44,945 bases of DNA from an uncultured Bacteroidales bacterium. GTDB taxonomy: Bacteria > Bacteroidota > Bacteroidia > Bacteroidales > UBA932. Below are positions 26,125-34,505 of this stretch, piece by piece. The position numbers were made by a program, and so were the translations under genes. The notes beneath the pieces are model-generated. The model did no database searches, was not told where the DNA came from, and worked only from the letters and a program-made list of their open reading frames with translations. Each line of letters begins with the position of its first letter. The first letter of the stretch is position 1. The DNA lies in NCBI GenBank assembly GCA_944325965.1, contig CALVCB010000012.1:1-44945 (forward strand), written 5' to 3'.

Positions 26125-29091
26125 TTAGAAATTATATTTCAGACCGATTACGTATGTCCTCGGACGCGGCCAGAGGTTGTTGTCAATACCGCTGTAGATT
26201 TCAGGGTCGATACCATCGTACCCGGTGATGGTGCATACATTCTGTACAGTAGCGAACAGATTGAGGGTCATATCCTTCGGGAGCTTGAACAGATATCCGA
26301 GCGTGATATTGTCTATCTTCAGGAAAGAAGCGTTCTTCACCCAGTAGTCGCTGAAGTACTGTGCGGAAGTAAAGTTGATCTCCTTGGCGAGAGGTACGCG
26401 GTTGGAGACAAAGTTGTTGGTCCAGAGATCGGTCATGAGGGTCATGTTGGAAGAGTTGTTGTCATATACCCAGTTCCCGAGGTTGGCGTGTGCGGATACG
26501 GCCAGGGACCACTGTTTCCAGTTCAGTGTGGTATTGAATCCTATCGTGACATCCGGGGCTGCCTTCTTGTAGCAGTACATATCCTTCTCGTTCACCACGC
26601 CGTCGTCATTGCGGTCCACGTAGGCGCCCATTATAGGCTTGCCGGCCTCGTCATATATCTGCTGGTATACATAGAAGGAGTTCACAGGATAGCCCGTCAT
26701 GAAACGCTGGATTTTGTTGCCCGTACCTCCGGAGATGTCTCCTGTGGCGACACCGGTGTAGTCAGGGTTGTCGTCGTTCGTGGTGAGCCTGGTGATCTTG
26801 TTCTTGTTCCATGCACCGTTGAGGCCGATCTGCCAGAACCAGTCCTCGTTCTGGAGGGCTATGAAGTTCATGTCGAGCTCCACTCCGTAATTGTCAAGAG
26901 TACCGATATTGGCCACGAGCCAGTTCTTGAGGTTGGCCCCTGCGGCCACCGGGGTATTGTTCAGGAGGTCTGTAGTCTTCCTGTAGTATGCGTCGGCCGA
27001 GATGGTGATCCTGTCATTGAGGAAACCGAGGTCCACGCCGGCATTGTAGGTGGTGGTAGTCTCCCAGCGCAGGTTCTCATTGTAAGCCTGAGGTGTAAGA
27101 GGGGCGATCAGCCGGTCTCCGAAGTAGTACATGCTGCCCGTAAGGTTTTCCTTATAGGTGGCGAGGGACGGGTAGTTGGACGTATTGAGGTCCTGCTGGC
27201 CTGTCTGTCCCCAGCTGAGCCTGAACTTCAGGGCCGATACATTGGACGCGCTCTGCATGAAGCTTTCTTTCTTGATGTTCCATGCGAAGGCAACTGACGG
27301 GAAGAAGCCCCATTTGTTGTTCACGAAACGGGAGGTTCCGTCCCACCTTACCGTGGCTGTGATAAGGTACCTGTTGTCGAACGAGTAGTTGGCACGTCCG
27401 AAGAACGATACGAGGAAGTGCTCGAATGCAGGGGTGGTCTCTGAGTAGACGTAAGTAGGGTCGTTGGCCCTCACCTGCCTGTTGGTGCTTTCCTCATAGA
27501 AATGCTGCCAGGAGTATCCGGCCATCACCCCGAAGGTGTGCTTCTTTATGGTCTTGTCGTATGCGCCGTAGAACTCGAGGGTCTCATCACGCTTCATGTT
27601 GGTGTAGTCGGTATGCAGACCGTTTCCGGCCTGCGTCTGGTTACGGTATGACTGCTCACTGCCTGCAGGGACATCCACAGTGCCGTCCGCATAGAAGTAG
27701 TCAAGTCCAAGGTTCAGGTTGAGCCGCAGGTCTTCAAGACCGTGTATCTTATAGTCTATCTGCGCATTTCCGATGAAACGCTTTGCGGAAGCGAGATCTT
27801 TCTTCTCGTTCAGGGAAGCCACAGGGTTGCAGGTGCCCTGCACGCCGACGCTGTTGGGGTCTCCCCATATACGGTAGCCGTTGAGGCCGTTCTCGTCATA
27901 GACAGGCTGGGTCGGGTCGTACTGGACGGCCTGGGCTATGGCGTCCTGGTTGGCGAAGCGGTTGTCCATGAACATCCCTTTCCCGTTCAGCGAGATGGTC
28001 AGGTGGTCATCGAGGAAAGTAGGGTTCAGGTTCAGGGAGACCGTACCTCTTTCGAGGGAGGAGGTCTTCAGGGTACCTTTCTGGTTGTAGTACCCGCCTG
28101 ATACGCGGTAAGGGAGGTAGCCGGCGCGGCCCAGGCCGATATTGCCCGAAAGGCTCACATTGCCTTCATAAGTCTGGCCGATCTGCCATATCTGCTTCTG
28201 CCAGTCGGTATTCTCCTGGCCGAGAGCCTTGTATGCGTCGGAGTCCACTCCGTAGCGGTCCGCCATGAGCGAGCGCATCTCGTCGCCGGTCAGGACGTCG
28301 AGGTATTTCGAGTTCTGGCTGATGGATGCGGTGAAGTCCGCGGACACGTGAGGGATAGCGCTGTCGCTTTTCTTCCCTTTCTTGGTGGTGATGATGATCA
28401 CACCGTTGGACGCCCTGGAACCGTAGATGGCCGTAGCGGAAGCGTCCTTAAGGACAGTGAAGCTCTCGATGTCACTCGGGTTGATACTTGCGAGCTGGTC
28501 TGCCATCCCGCCGATGCCGGAGTCGCTGATAGGAAGCCCGTCGACCACTATCATAGGGTCATTGGACGCCATGAGGGAGGAACCTCCCCTGATGCGGATG
28601 GTGGATGCGGATCCAGGCTGCCCGCTGCCCTGCGTGACCACCACGCCGCCGGACTTGCCTGCCAGGAGCTGTGCAGGGGACGATATCATTCCTTTGTTGA
28701 TGTCGTCAGCCCTGACTGTAGAGACGGAACCTGTCATGTCCTCTTTCTTTACGGTACCGTAACCGATGACCACCACGTCCTCGAGATACATAGCATCAGT
28801 CTCGAGAGTGATGGTGGCCGGCACTGAAGAAGCCGGGAATGTGACAGTCCTATATCCGATACAACTGATTTCCACCACTGCATCCGGGCCGGAGACAGTG
28901 AGGGTGAAATCCCCGTCCAGGCCGGTGGAAGCTCCGTTCATTGTACCTTTCTCAAGGATCGTAGCGCCGATCACAGGCCCGACCTGGTCGACGACCACTC
29001 CTTTTACCTCATACCCGCCTTGTGCGGATACGGCAGGGGTGAAGATGCAGAACATCAGCAACCCCATACAGATAGATAAAATTCTGTTCAT
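26125..29091 (-). CDS. susC: SusC-family TonB-dependent transporter of the Sus-like operon
   Basis: This 988-residue outer-membrane transporter should import maltooligosaccharides with energy from TonB. It has a signal peptide (cleavage after VSA, residue 23), a carboxypeptidase-regulatory-like domain (about 27-100), a TonB-box region (EDVVVIGYGTVKKED, 104-118), and a plug with RIRGGSSLMASNDPMIVVDG and TAIYGSRASNGVIIITTKKG. The C-terminal barrel ends in PRTYVIGLKYNF. There is no STN domain before the regulatory-like domain, so unlike the SusC at 38071-41415 it is not expected to signal to an anti-sigma factor. The gene follows the MFS transporter after 18 bases. Confidence 0.93.
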   Translation of the reverse strand: MNRILSICMGLLMFCIFTPAVSAQGGYEVKGVVVDQVGPVIGATILEKGTMNGASTGLDGDFTLTVSGPDAVVEISCIGYRTVTFPASSVPATITLETDAMYLEDVVVIGYGTVKKEDMTGSVSTVRADDINKGMISSPAQLLAGKSGGVVVTQGSGQPGSASTIRIRGGSSLMASNDPMIVVDGLPISDSGIGGMADQLASINPSDIESFTVLKDASATAIYGSRASNGVIIITTKKGKKSDSAIPHVSADFTASISQNSKYLDVLTGDEMRSLMADRYGVDSDAYKALGQENTDWQKQIWQIGQTYEGNVSLSGNIGLGRAGYLPYRVSGGYYNQKGTLKTSSLERGTVSLNLNPTFLDDHLTISLNGKGMFMDNRFANQDAIAQAVQYDPTQPVYDENGLNGYRIWGDPNSVGVQGTCNPVASLNEKKDLASAKRFIGNAQIDYKIHGLEDLRLNLNLGLDYFYADGTVDVPAGSEQSYRNQTQAGNGLHTDYTNMKRDETLEFYGAYDKTIKKHTFGVMAGYSWQHFYEESTNRQVRANDPTYVYSETTPAFEHFLVSFFGRANYSFDNRYLITATVRWDGTSRFVNNKWGFFPSVAFAWNIKKESFMQSASNVSALKFRLSWGQTGQQDLNTSNYPSLATYKENLTGSMYYFGDRLIAPLTPQAYNENLRWETTTTYNAGVDLGFLNDRITISADAYYRKTTDLLNNTPVAAGANLKNWLVANIGTLDNYGVELDMNFIALQNEDWFWQIGLNGAWNKNKITRLTTNDDNPDYTGVATGDISGGTGNKIQRFMTGYPVNSFYVYQQIYDEAGKPIMGAYVDRNDDGVVNEKDMYCYKKAAPDVTIGFNTTLNWKQWSLAVSAHANLGNWVYDNNSSNMTLMTDLWTNNFVSNRVPLAKEINFTSAQYFSDYWVKNASFLKIDNITLGYLFKLPKDMTLNLFATVQNVCTITGYDGIDPEIYSGIDNNLWPRPRTYVIGLKYNF

Positions 29092-29109
29092 AGGATTTTT
29101 GAATATTAA

Positions 29110-30477
29110 TTATATGGTTTTCAGAGATTTCTCCTTTACAAACGCCACAGATACCGCGGCAAGCAGCATGAACACTCCGGCCAGGAGCAGCATCATTGAC
29201 GCGTCGGAGCCAAAACAGCGGGTCACTATCAGGCCGCCGGTCAGCCCCATGAAGATCTGCGGGATGGTGATGGTGAAGTTGAAGATGCCCATATAGGCCC
29301 CCATATTGGCCGCATCGGCGGCACGTGAAAGGATAGAATACGGCATGGCAAGGATACCGGCCCACGCTATGCCTATCCCCACCATAGGGATCATGAGGGC
29401 GTACTGGTTGTGCAGAAGGTACAGCCCGGCGAAACCGAGGGCGCCGAACAGCAGGCAGACCGCATATACCGTCCTGTTGCCGAACCTGGCGGCAATCCTC
29501 CCGAGGAAGATGGCGGCGATGCAGGCAGGGACAGGGTAGATGCCGTTGAGCACCCCGACCCAGGTCTGGGTAGCGCCGTCCGGGAGAATCTGTCCCGAAG
29601 CATCGGTCACCACCCCGGTGATGGCCGGCTTAAGGTAAGTCCACATCATGAAAAGGGCGGCCCATGAGAAGAACTGTGTCACGCCCAGGCGCAGCATGAC
29701 GGAAGGCATGGTCCTGATCAGCCGGACAAAGCTCTTGCGCTCCGGCTTTACATCAGTCTCCGGTGCCCTGCCGGAAACGGATTCCCCTCCCGAAGGACCG
29801 TCCGCATACGGTAGCCCGTTATACTCCGCAAACTCCTTCGGAGGATATTCTTTCGTCTTGAATACGGTCACAAGCACGGTCACCAGGAGGATGATCCCGC
29901 CCGCATAGTAGGAATATGCTATATGCCTGGACACCTGGCCGGGGACGGCCTCGTCAGACACGCCCAGCCACGTCATCACCAGAGGCAGGAAAGCCCCGAT
30001 GACGGCGCCGAGATTGATCAGAAACGTCTGGACTACATAGCCTCCAGTCTTCTGAGAGTCATCCAGCATGTCCGCGACAAGGGCGCGGAACGGCTGCATT
30101 GTCACATTGAACGAGAGATCCATGAAGAGCAGGAGGAACGCCCCCATGGCAAGAGGTGCGAACGCCAGGAGGACCGGGCAGTTCGGCATGAGGAGCAGCG
30201 CTATGGTAGATATGATTGCTCCCCCCAATATGTAAGGGATGCGCCTGCCGAGCCTGGTCCATGTCCCGTCGGAGAACATGCCGACAATAGGCTGTATCAC
30301 CATCCCCGCAAGAGGGGCTGCCAGCCAGAAGTAGCTCAGGTGGCTAACGTCAGCTCCAAGGGACTCGAATATACTCGATGTATTGGAATTCTGTAGGGAA
30401 TACCCTATCTGGACACCGAGAAAACCGAAGCTGAGATTCCATATCTGCCAAAAGGATAATTTCGGCTTTCTTCCCAT
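29110..30477 (-). CDS. MFS maltose/maltooligosaccharide transporter (GPH/SLC45-like)
   Basis: This 455-residue inner-membrane protein has about 12 hydrophobic segments and resembles the sucrose/maltose branch of the MFS/GPH transporters. Recognisable parts are FWQIWNLSFGFLGVQIGYSLQ near the start (split here as FWQIWNLSFGFLG and VQIGYSLQ), the loop DGTWTRLGRRIPYILGG (about 79-95), and LAMPYSILSRAADAANMG in the second half. A soluble loop of about 50 residues divides the halves. It is the first gene of the Sus-like operon, behind a strong promoter, and should carry glucose, maltose or short maltooligosaccharides across the inner membrane. The original Bacteroides sus cluster does not include such a gene, whereas related loci in other species do. 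Confidence 0.87.
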   Translation of the reverse strand: MGRKPKLSFWQIWNLSFGFLGVQIGYSLQNSNTSSIFESLGADVSHLSYFWLAAPLAGMVIQPIVGMFSDGTWTRLGRRIPYILGGAIISTIALLLMPNCPVLLAFAPLAMGAFLLLFMDLSFNVTMQPFRALVADMLDDSQKTGGYVVQTFLINLGAVIGAFLPLVMTWLGVSDEAVPGQVSRHIAYSYYAGGIILLVTVLVTVFKTKEYPPKEFAEYNGLPYADGPSGGESVSGRAPETDVKPERKSFVRLIRTMPSVMLRLGVTQFFSWAALFMMWTYLKPAITGVVTDASGQILPDGATQTWVGVLNGIYPVPACIAAIFLGRIAARFGNRTVYAVCLLFGALGFAGLYLLHNQYALMIPMVGIGIAWAGILAMPYSILSRAADAANMGAYMGIFNFTITIPQIFMGLTGGLIVTRCFGSDASMMLLLAGVFMLLAAVSVAFVKEKSLKTI

Positions 30478-30585
30478 ATCAGTTTTAATGTTATCAGTTT
30501 TTTCATTATCGCCCCCGGACTTACATTAATTAAAATAAAGGTCGTTTCTTCTCAAAATCCGGAGGTTTTCCGTCATGTGGTATTA

Positions 30586-30616
30586 CAAATATAAAGAGTC
30601 TCCGTTTTTTTTGCAA
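30586..30616 (-). promoter_or_regulatory. Bacteroidota-type promoter for the Sus-like operon
   Basis: The minus strand reads TTG (30616-30614), 20 bases, then TATATTTG (30593-30586), an excellent match to the TTG/TAnnTTTG consensus and spacing. The box ends 108 bases before the transporter ATG, leaving a leader of about 100 bases for possible regulation. It would drive all seven starch genes. Confidence 0.72.
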
Positions 30617-30715
30617 CATATCAGGTGACGAACGGTTGAACTTTAGGGACGGGATGCAAATATGTTCCGATGACCGGGAAAGGGCCCGCCCTATTCAGGA
30701 AGCGGGGCGGACATA

Positions 30716-30745
30716 TTGCAAATCCCGTAAAAAAAACTAAATTCG
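30716..30745 (+). promoter_or_regulatory. Candidate promoter for the LytS/LytTR-hut gene cluster
   Basis: TTG at 30716-30718 is followed after 19 bases by TAAATTCG (30738-30745), one mismatch from TAnnTTTG. It ends 50 bases before the kinase ATG. It is the best plus-strand candidate in the gap. Confidence 0.45.
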
Positions 30746-30795
30746 CATTGCTTAAAACAGGCGGCCACACCTGACACAGACTTGCCGTTTATCCG

Positions 30796-32172
30796 ATGAA
30801 ACAGCTGAAGACGTACGCCATAATCCATATTTTCGCTGTCATCCATGTGATAGCGACACTTCTGTGCAGACTTTCGGATGTGGATGATTCCCTCCTGCTC
30901 ACGCTTCTCACCATGGCCATGACCGTCATCGTATGCTTCCGGCGCGGGCTCAGCGTGGAGTTCACGGCCGCATTCATAGTGATAGTGAATATAGCCGGCT
31001 ACCTCATAGGGGTAAGCGGGGCCAGGCTGATAGGGCTCGTATCGGACTCTGTCCTGCTGGTGCATGCCCTGTCCACATTCCTCACCACTGAAATAATGGG
31101 CTGGAGCATCATAGGCATAACGAAACTTCTCCACATCGGCGATGAGACCAGGAAATTCCCCTGGGCCCTGCGTCTGAAGTGGCTCATCGTGGCTGTGGCC
31201 GTGATATTCGTCCTGCGGCTTGCATACACGGGGATATTCAACTCCAGGTACTTCTCCGCAGAAAGCACATACAGGATAATCCGGCTCCTTGCCAGCAACT
31301 CCGTCGCCCTGCTTCTGATGCTGTGCGCCGACATCATCTACATTCGCTACATGCGCAAAAGGCAGGCATCGGCCGGGGCTGTCACCAAAAACATGCTTTT
31401 CATAATATTCGTAGTGGCGGTGTCGGCCATCGCGTCCGTCATAGCGGGATACAACCTCCCGTTCAGGCTGAACCCCACATTCACCATGAGCGAGTTCCTG
31501 CTGCTCTTCATCATAACCCTCCTGGTGGAGCTGCTCCTGTACTGCATCCTGTACATGGTGGACTACGTGGCGGTGACCCGCAATGTCATGGTCAAGGAAA
31601 GGGAGAAGGCCCACCAGGCCCAGTTCCAGTACCTCAAGCTAAAGCAGCAGGTCAACCCGCACTTCCTTTTCAACTCCCTGAACATACTCGACTGCATGGT
31701 GCGCGAACAGAAGAACGCGGAGGCCAGCGAATACATCCACAAGCTCGCAGGCACATACAGGTACATGCTGCAGAACGAGACCAAGACCTTCGTCAGGCTC
31801 AAGGACGAGCTCACCTTCGTAAAGATGTATGAGGACCTCCTCACCGTAAGGTTTCCGGACGGGTTCAGGATAGACAACAGGATACCGGACGAGCTTCTGG
31901 ACCGGGAGGTCGTGCCCTGCTCCATACAGATGCTCGTGGAAAACGCCATAAAGCACAATGCGACCGATGCAGAGAGTCCCCTCACCATCACCATGACCTC
32001 CGACGGGAGCTCCATCACCGTAAGCAACAACATCAACCCGAAGATAACCGCAGCCCTCTCCACAAAAGTCGGGCTGAACTACATACGGCAGCAGTATCTG
32101 GACCTCACGGGACAGCATATCGGGGTATCGGACTCATCAGGGGTGTACAGCGTCACCCTGCCCCTGATATGA
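30796..32172 (+). CDS. LytS/YehU-type sensor histidine kinase
   Basis: This 458-residue membrane sensor has about seven or eight hydrophobic helices in residues 5-260, then a short coiled linker and a His_kinase (PF06580) catalytic region. The phosphoacceptor is H289 in QQVNPHFLFNSLN. The N-box is VENAIKHN (381-388). The final ATP-binding glycine box is degenerate: STKVGLNYIRQQY instead of the usual GxGLxNxRxRL. There is no separate periplasmic sensor domain, so the signal may be sensed within the membrane. The gene is followed after 42 bases by a LytTR response regulator, its evident partner, and then by histidine-degradation genes. The signal is unknown. Confidence 0.88.
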   Translation: MKQLKTYAIIHIFAVIHVIATLLCRLSDVDDSLLLTLLTMAMTVIVCFRRGLSVEFTAAFIVIVNIAGYLIGVSGARLIGLVSDSVLLVHALSTFLTTEIMGWSIIGITKLLHIGDETRKFPWALRLKWLIVAVAVIFVLRLAYTGIFNSRYFSAESTYRIIRLLASNSVALLLMLCADIIYIRYMRKRQASAGAVTKNMLFIIFVVAVSAIASVIAGYNLPFRLNPTFTMSEFLLLFIITLLVELLLYCILYMVDYVAVTRNVMVKEREKAHQAQFQYLKLKQQVNPHFLFNSLNILDCMVREQKNAEASEYIHKLAGTYRYMLQNETKTFVRLKDELTFVKMYEDLLTVRFPDGFRIDNRIPDELLDREVVPCSIQMLVENAIKHNATDAESPLTITMTSDGSSITVSNNINPKITAALSTKVGLNYIRQQYLDLTGQHIGVSDSSGVYSVTLPLI

Positions 32173-32214
32173 CGGGAGGAGAAAAAGTTTGAACAGAAAT
32201 AACCACATGATACA

Positions 32215-32970
32215 ATGACAAATGTTTTTATAGTAGAAGACGAAGCGCTGGCAAGGGACAACCTCTCGAAAGCCATCACATCAGCCTATCCTGACCTGAA
32301 GATAATCGGCACGGCCGGCTCTGTCCGCGATACCGTCAGCTGGCTCAAGGCCCATCCGGACGGGGCCGACATCATCTTCATGGACGTGGAGCTCTCGGAC
32401 GGGAACTGCTTCGAGATATTCAGGCAGGCAGACATAAAGGCCAAGGTGATAATGACCACAGCATACGACAATTACGCCATACAGGCGTTCGAGGTGAACA
32501 GCATCGACTACCTTCTGAAGCCTGTTGACCGTGACGCGCTGAAAAGGGCTGTCGGCCGGTGCCTATCCTCCCCGGGAGAGCCGGTCCGGGAAAAACTGGC
32601 ATCAATCACAATGCAGAAGCCCGAATACAGACAGAGATACATTGTCCGCATGAACGACAAGATCATGCCGGTGAAGGTCTCCGACATAGCCTATTTCTAC
32701 TCGGAGGAGAAAAACACCATACTCGTCACCTTCAATGGCATGAAATTCATAGTGGACTCCTCCCTCGATGTCCTCTCGGAGGAGGTCGACCCGGAGCAAT
32801 TCTTCCGTGTATCAAGGAACTGCATCCTGAACATGCAGGCTATAGAAAGCCTTGTCAAGCACCTCGGCAGCCGCCTGAAAGTAATTGCCAACCCTAAGCC
32901 CGACTTCGACATGACCGTCAGCCGCTCGCGCGTGGACGACTTCATGGACTGGCTTGAAGGGAGAAGATGA
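32215..32970 (+). CDS. LytTR-family response regulator
   Basis: This 251-residue transcription factor has a receiver domain (about 3-118) with E8/D9, phosphoacceptor D57 in IIFMDVELSDG, T82 and K102 in YLLKPVDRDALK, so phosphorylation should be intact. A LytTR DNA-binding domain occupies about 140-248 (VKVSDIAYFYSEEKNTIL, FRVSRNCILNMQAI, and SRSRVDDFMDWL). It is paired with the upstream LytS-type kinase and ends 25 bases before hutH, so the regulator and histidine ammonia-lyase genes are probably on one transcript. LytTR targets are typically spaced direct repeats; none was recognised by eye. Confidence 0.9.
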   Translation: MTNVFIVEDEALARDNLSKAITSAYPDLKIIGTAGSVRDTVSWLKAHPDGADIIFMDVELSDGNCFEIFRQADIKAKVIMTTAYDNYAIQAFEVNSIDYLLKPVDRDALKRAVGRCLSSPGEPVREKLASITMQKPEYRQRYIVRMNDKIMPVKVSDIAYFYSEEKNTILVTFNGMKFIVDSSLDVLSEEVDPEQFFRVSRNCILNMQAIESLVKHLGSRLKVIANPKPDFDMTVSRSRVDDFMDWLEGRR

Positions 32971-32995
32971 GTTTAAGTTATAATACAACACCAAT

Positions 32996-34477
32996 ATGGC
33001 AACATACTATATCTCCAGCAAAAAAATCACAATCACCAAGATCGACGAGATCATCTCCGGACACCACCATCTGGAGCTCAGCCCGGAATCGGAACATGCG
33101 GTGGCAAAATGCCGCCGGTATCTTGACTCCAAGATGGAGGACATCGGGCGCCCTGTATACGGGGTGACAACAGGTTTCGGCTCGCTGTGCAACATCACGA
33201 TTCCAGAGGAGGACCTGTCGGCCCTGCAGCACAACCTGGTAATGTCCCACGCCTGCGGGACCGGGGAGAAAGTCCGTCCTGAGATAGTTAAAATCATGCT
33301 CCTGCTGAAAATCCAGTCCCTTTCATACGGGTATTCGGGAGTGCAGACGGCAACGGTACGCAGGCTCATAGACATGTTCAACAACGATATCATCCCCGTA
33401 GTATACCAGCAGGGGTCGCTCGGGGCCTCGGGAGACCTTGCCCCTCTGGCGCACATGAGCCTGCCTCTCATCGGAATGGGGGAAGTGGAATACCAGGGGA
33501 AGATACTTCCGGCGGCACAGGTATGGGAATCCCTCGGGTGGAAGCCCCTGCGCCTACAGTCAAAAGAAGGCCTGGCCCTGCTTAACGGGACACAGTTCAT
33601 GAGCGCCCATGCCGTATGGTCGCTGATCCGGAGCAGGAAGCTCTCAGGCTGGGCTGACAGGATAGGGGCCATGTCGCTCGACGCCTTCGACGGCAGGATA
33701 GAGCCTTTCTGGCCGCAGACCCACAGGGTACGTCCACACAAAGGGCAGGCGGAGACAGCCGCAACGGTCATGGACCTGCTTGAAGGAAGCGAACTTATCC
33801 GCAGGAAAAAAGAACATGTCCAGGACCCGTACTCGTTCCGCTGCATACCGCAGGTACACGGCGCAAGCAAAGATACCATAGCATACGTGGAATCGGTAGT
33901 CGAGACGGAAATCAACAGCGCGACGGACAACCCTACCGTATTCCCGGACGAAGACCTCATCATCTCGGCAGGCAATTTCCACGGGCAGCCTCTCGCTATC
34001 GCAATGGACATGCTTGCTATTGCCCTTGCCGAGCTTGCGGACATCTCCGAAAGGCGTACATACAAACTCATCTCAGGGCAGAGGGGCCTGCCTAAATTCC
34101 TGGTTGCCAAGCCGGGACTGAACAGCGGTTTCATGATTCCGCAGTACACGGCCGCATCCATCGTCAGCCAGAACAAGGGCCTCTGCGCTCCGGCCAGCGT
34201 CGATTCCATACCTTCATCACAAGGCCAGGAAGACCATGTCAGCATGGGAGCGAACGCAGCCACAAAACTTGTCCGTGTAGTGGAAAATACCGAACGCGTA
34301 CTGGCAATCGAGCTTTTCAACGCCGCCCAGGCCCTCGATTTCCGCCGCCCGGCGCATTCTTCATGGGAGATAGAAAAAATACACGCTAAATACAGGAAAT
34401 CAGTCCCTTTCATCCAGGACGACACTTACATGCACCCGCTGATAGAAAAATCGGTGGAATTCATCAGAGGGGAATAG
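32996..34477 (+). CDS. hutH: Histidine ammonia-lyase
   Basis: This 493-residue cytoplasmic enzyme should convert L-histidine to trans-urocanate and ammonia, the first step of histidine degradation. The electrophilic MIO cofactor forms from A144-S145-G146 in GSLGASGDLAPLAH. Other family motifs are YGVTTGFGSL (55-64), with the catalytic tyrosine Y55, the later NPTVFPDED, and SSQGQEDHVSMGANAA. Length is slightly below the usual ~510. It is followed after 28 bases by hutI. Urocanate hydratase and the formiminoglutamate-processing genes are not in the window, so the pathway must be completed elsewhere. Related ammonia-lyases acting on tyrosine or phenylalanine are possible in principle, but the hutI neighbour supports histidine. 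Confidence 0.93.
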   Translation: MATYYISSKKITITKIDEIISGHHHLELSPESEHAVAKCRRYLDSKMEDIGRPVYGVTTGFGSLCNITIPEEDLSALQHNLVMSHACGTGEKVRPEIVKIMLLLKIQSLSYGYSGVQTATVRRLIDMFNNDIIPVVYQQGSLGASGDLAPLAHMSLPLIGMGEVEYQGKILPAAQVWESLGWKPLRLQSKEGLALLNGTQFMSAHAVWSLIRSRKLSGWADRIGAMSLDAFDGRIEPFWPQTHRVRPHKGQAETAATVMDLLEGSELIRRKKEHVQDPYSFRCIPQVHGASKDTIAYVESVVETEINSATDNPTVFPDEDLIISAGNFHGQPLAIAMDMLAIALAELADISERRTYKLISGQRGLPKFLVAKPGLNSGFMIPQYTAASIVSQNKGLCAPASVDSIPSSQGQEDHVSMGANAATKLVRVVENTERVLAIELFNAAQALDFRRPAHSSWEIEKIHAKYRKSVPFIQDDTYMHPLIEKSVEFIRGE

Positions 34478-34505
34478 TCCGCAGTCCAGCAAAAACCCCG
34501 GGAAC

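Larger units (their letters stand above)
30478..30795. other. Divergent intergenic region between the Sus-like operon and the two-component genes
   Basis: This 318-base gap separates the first gene of the starch operon from the LytS-type kinase gene. It holds two outward-facing promoter candidates (30586-30616 minus, 30716-30745 plus) and an AT-rich tract at 30481-30550. No open frame with gene-like features and no RNA gene was seen. A regulator-binding site for the starch operon is expected here, but none could be identified by eye. Confidence 0.6.

Noticed and set aside
25774-27297. A 507-codon open frame on the plus strand across the SusC/SusD junction
   Set aside because: It lies opposite two clear genes, has no signal, motif or start context, and its composition follows from codon bias on the other strand.
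30691-31614. A 307-codon minus-strand frame opposite the sensor kinase
   Set aside because: It overlaps the kinase membrane region and reads as low-complexity H/E/Y/Q-rich sequence with no domain.
33007-34425. A 472-codon open frame on the minus strand opposite hutH
   Set aside because: hutH has all its catalytic motifs; the antisense frame has cysteine/arginine/serine-rich content and no recognisable domain.
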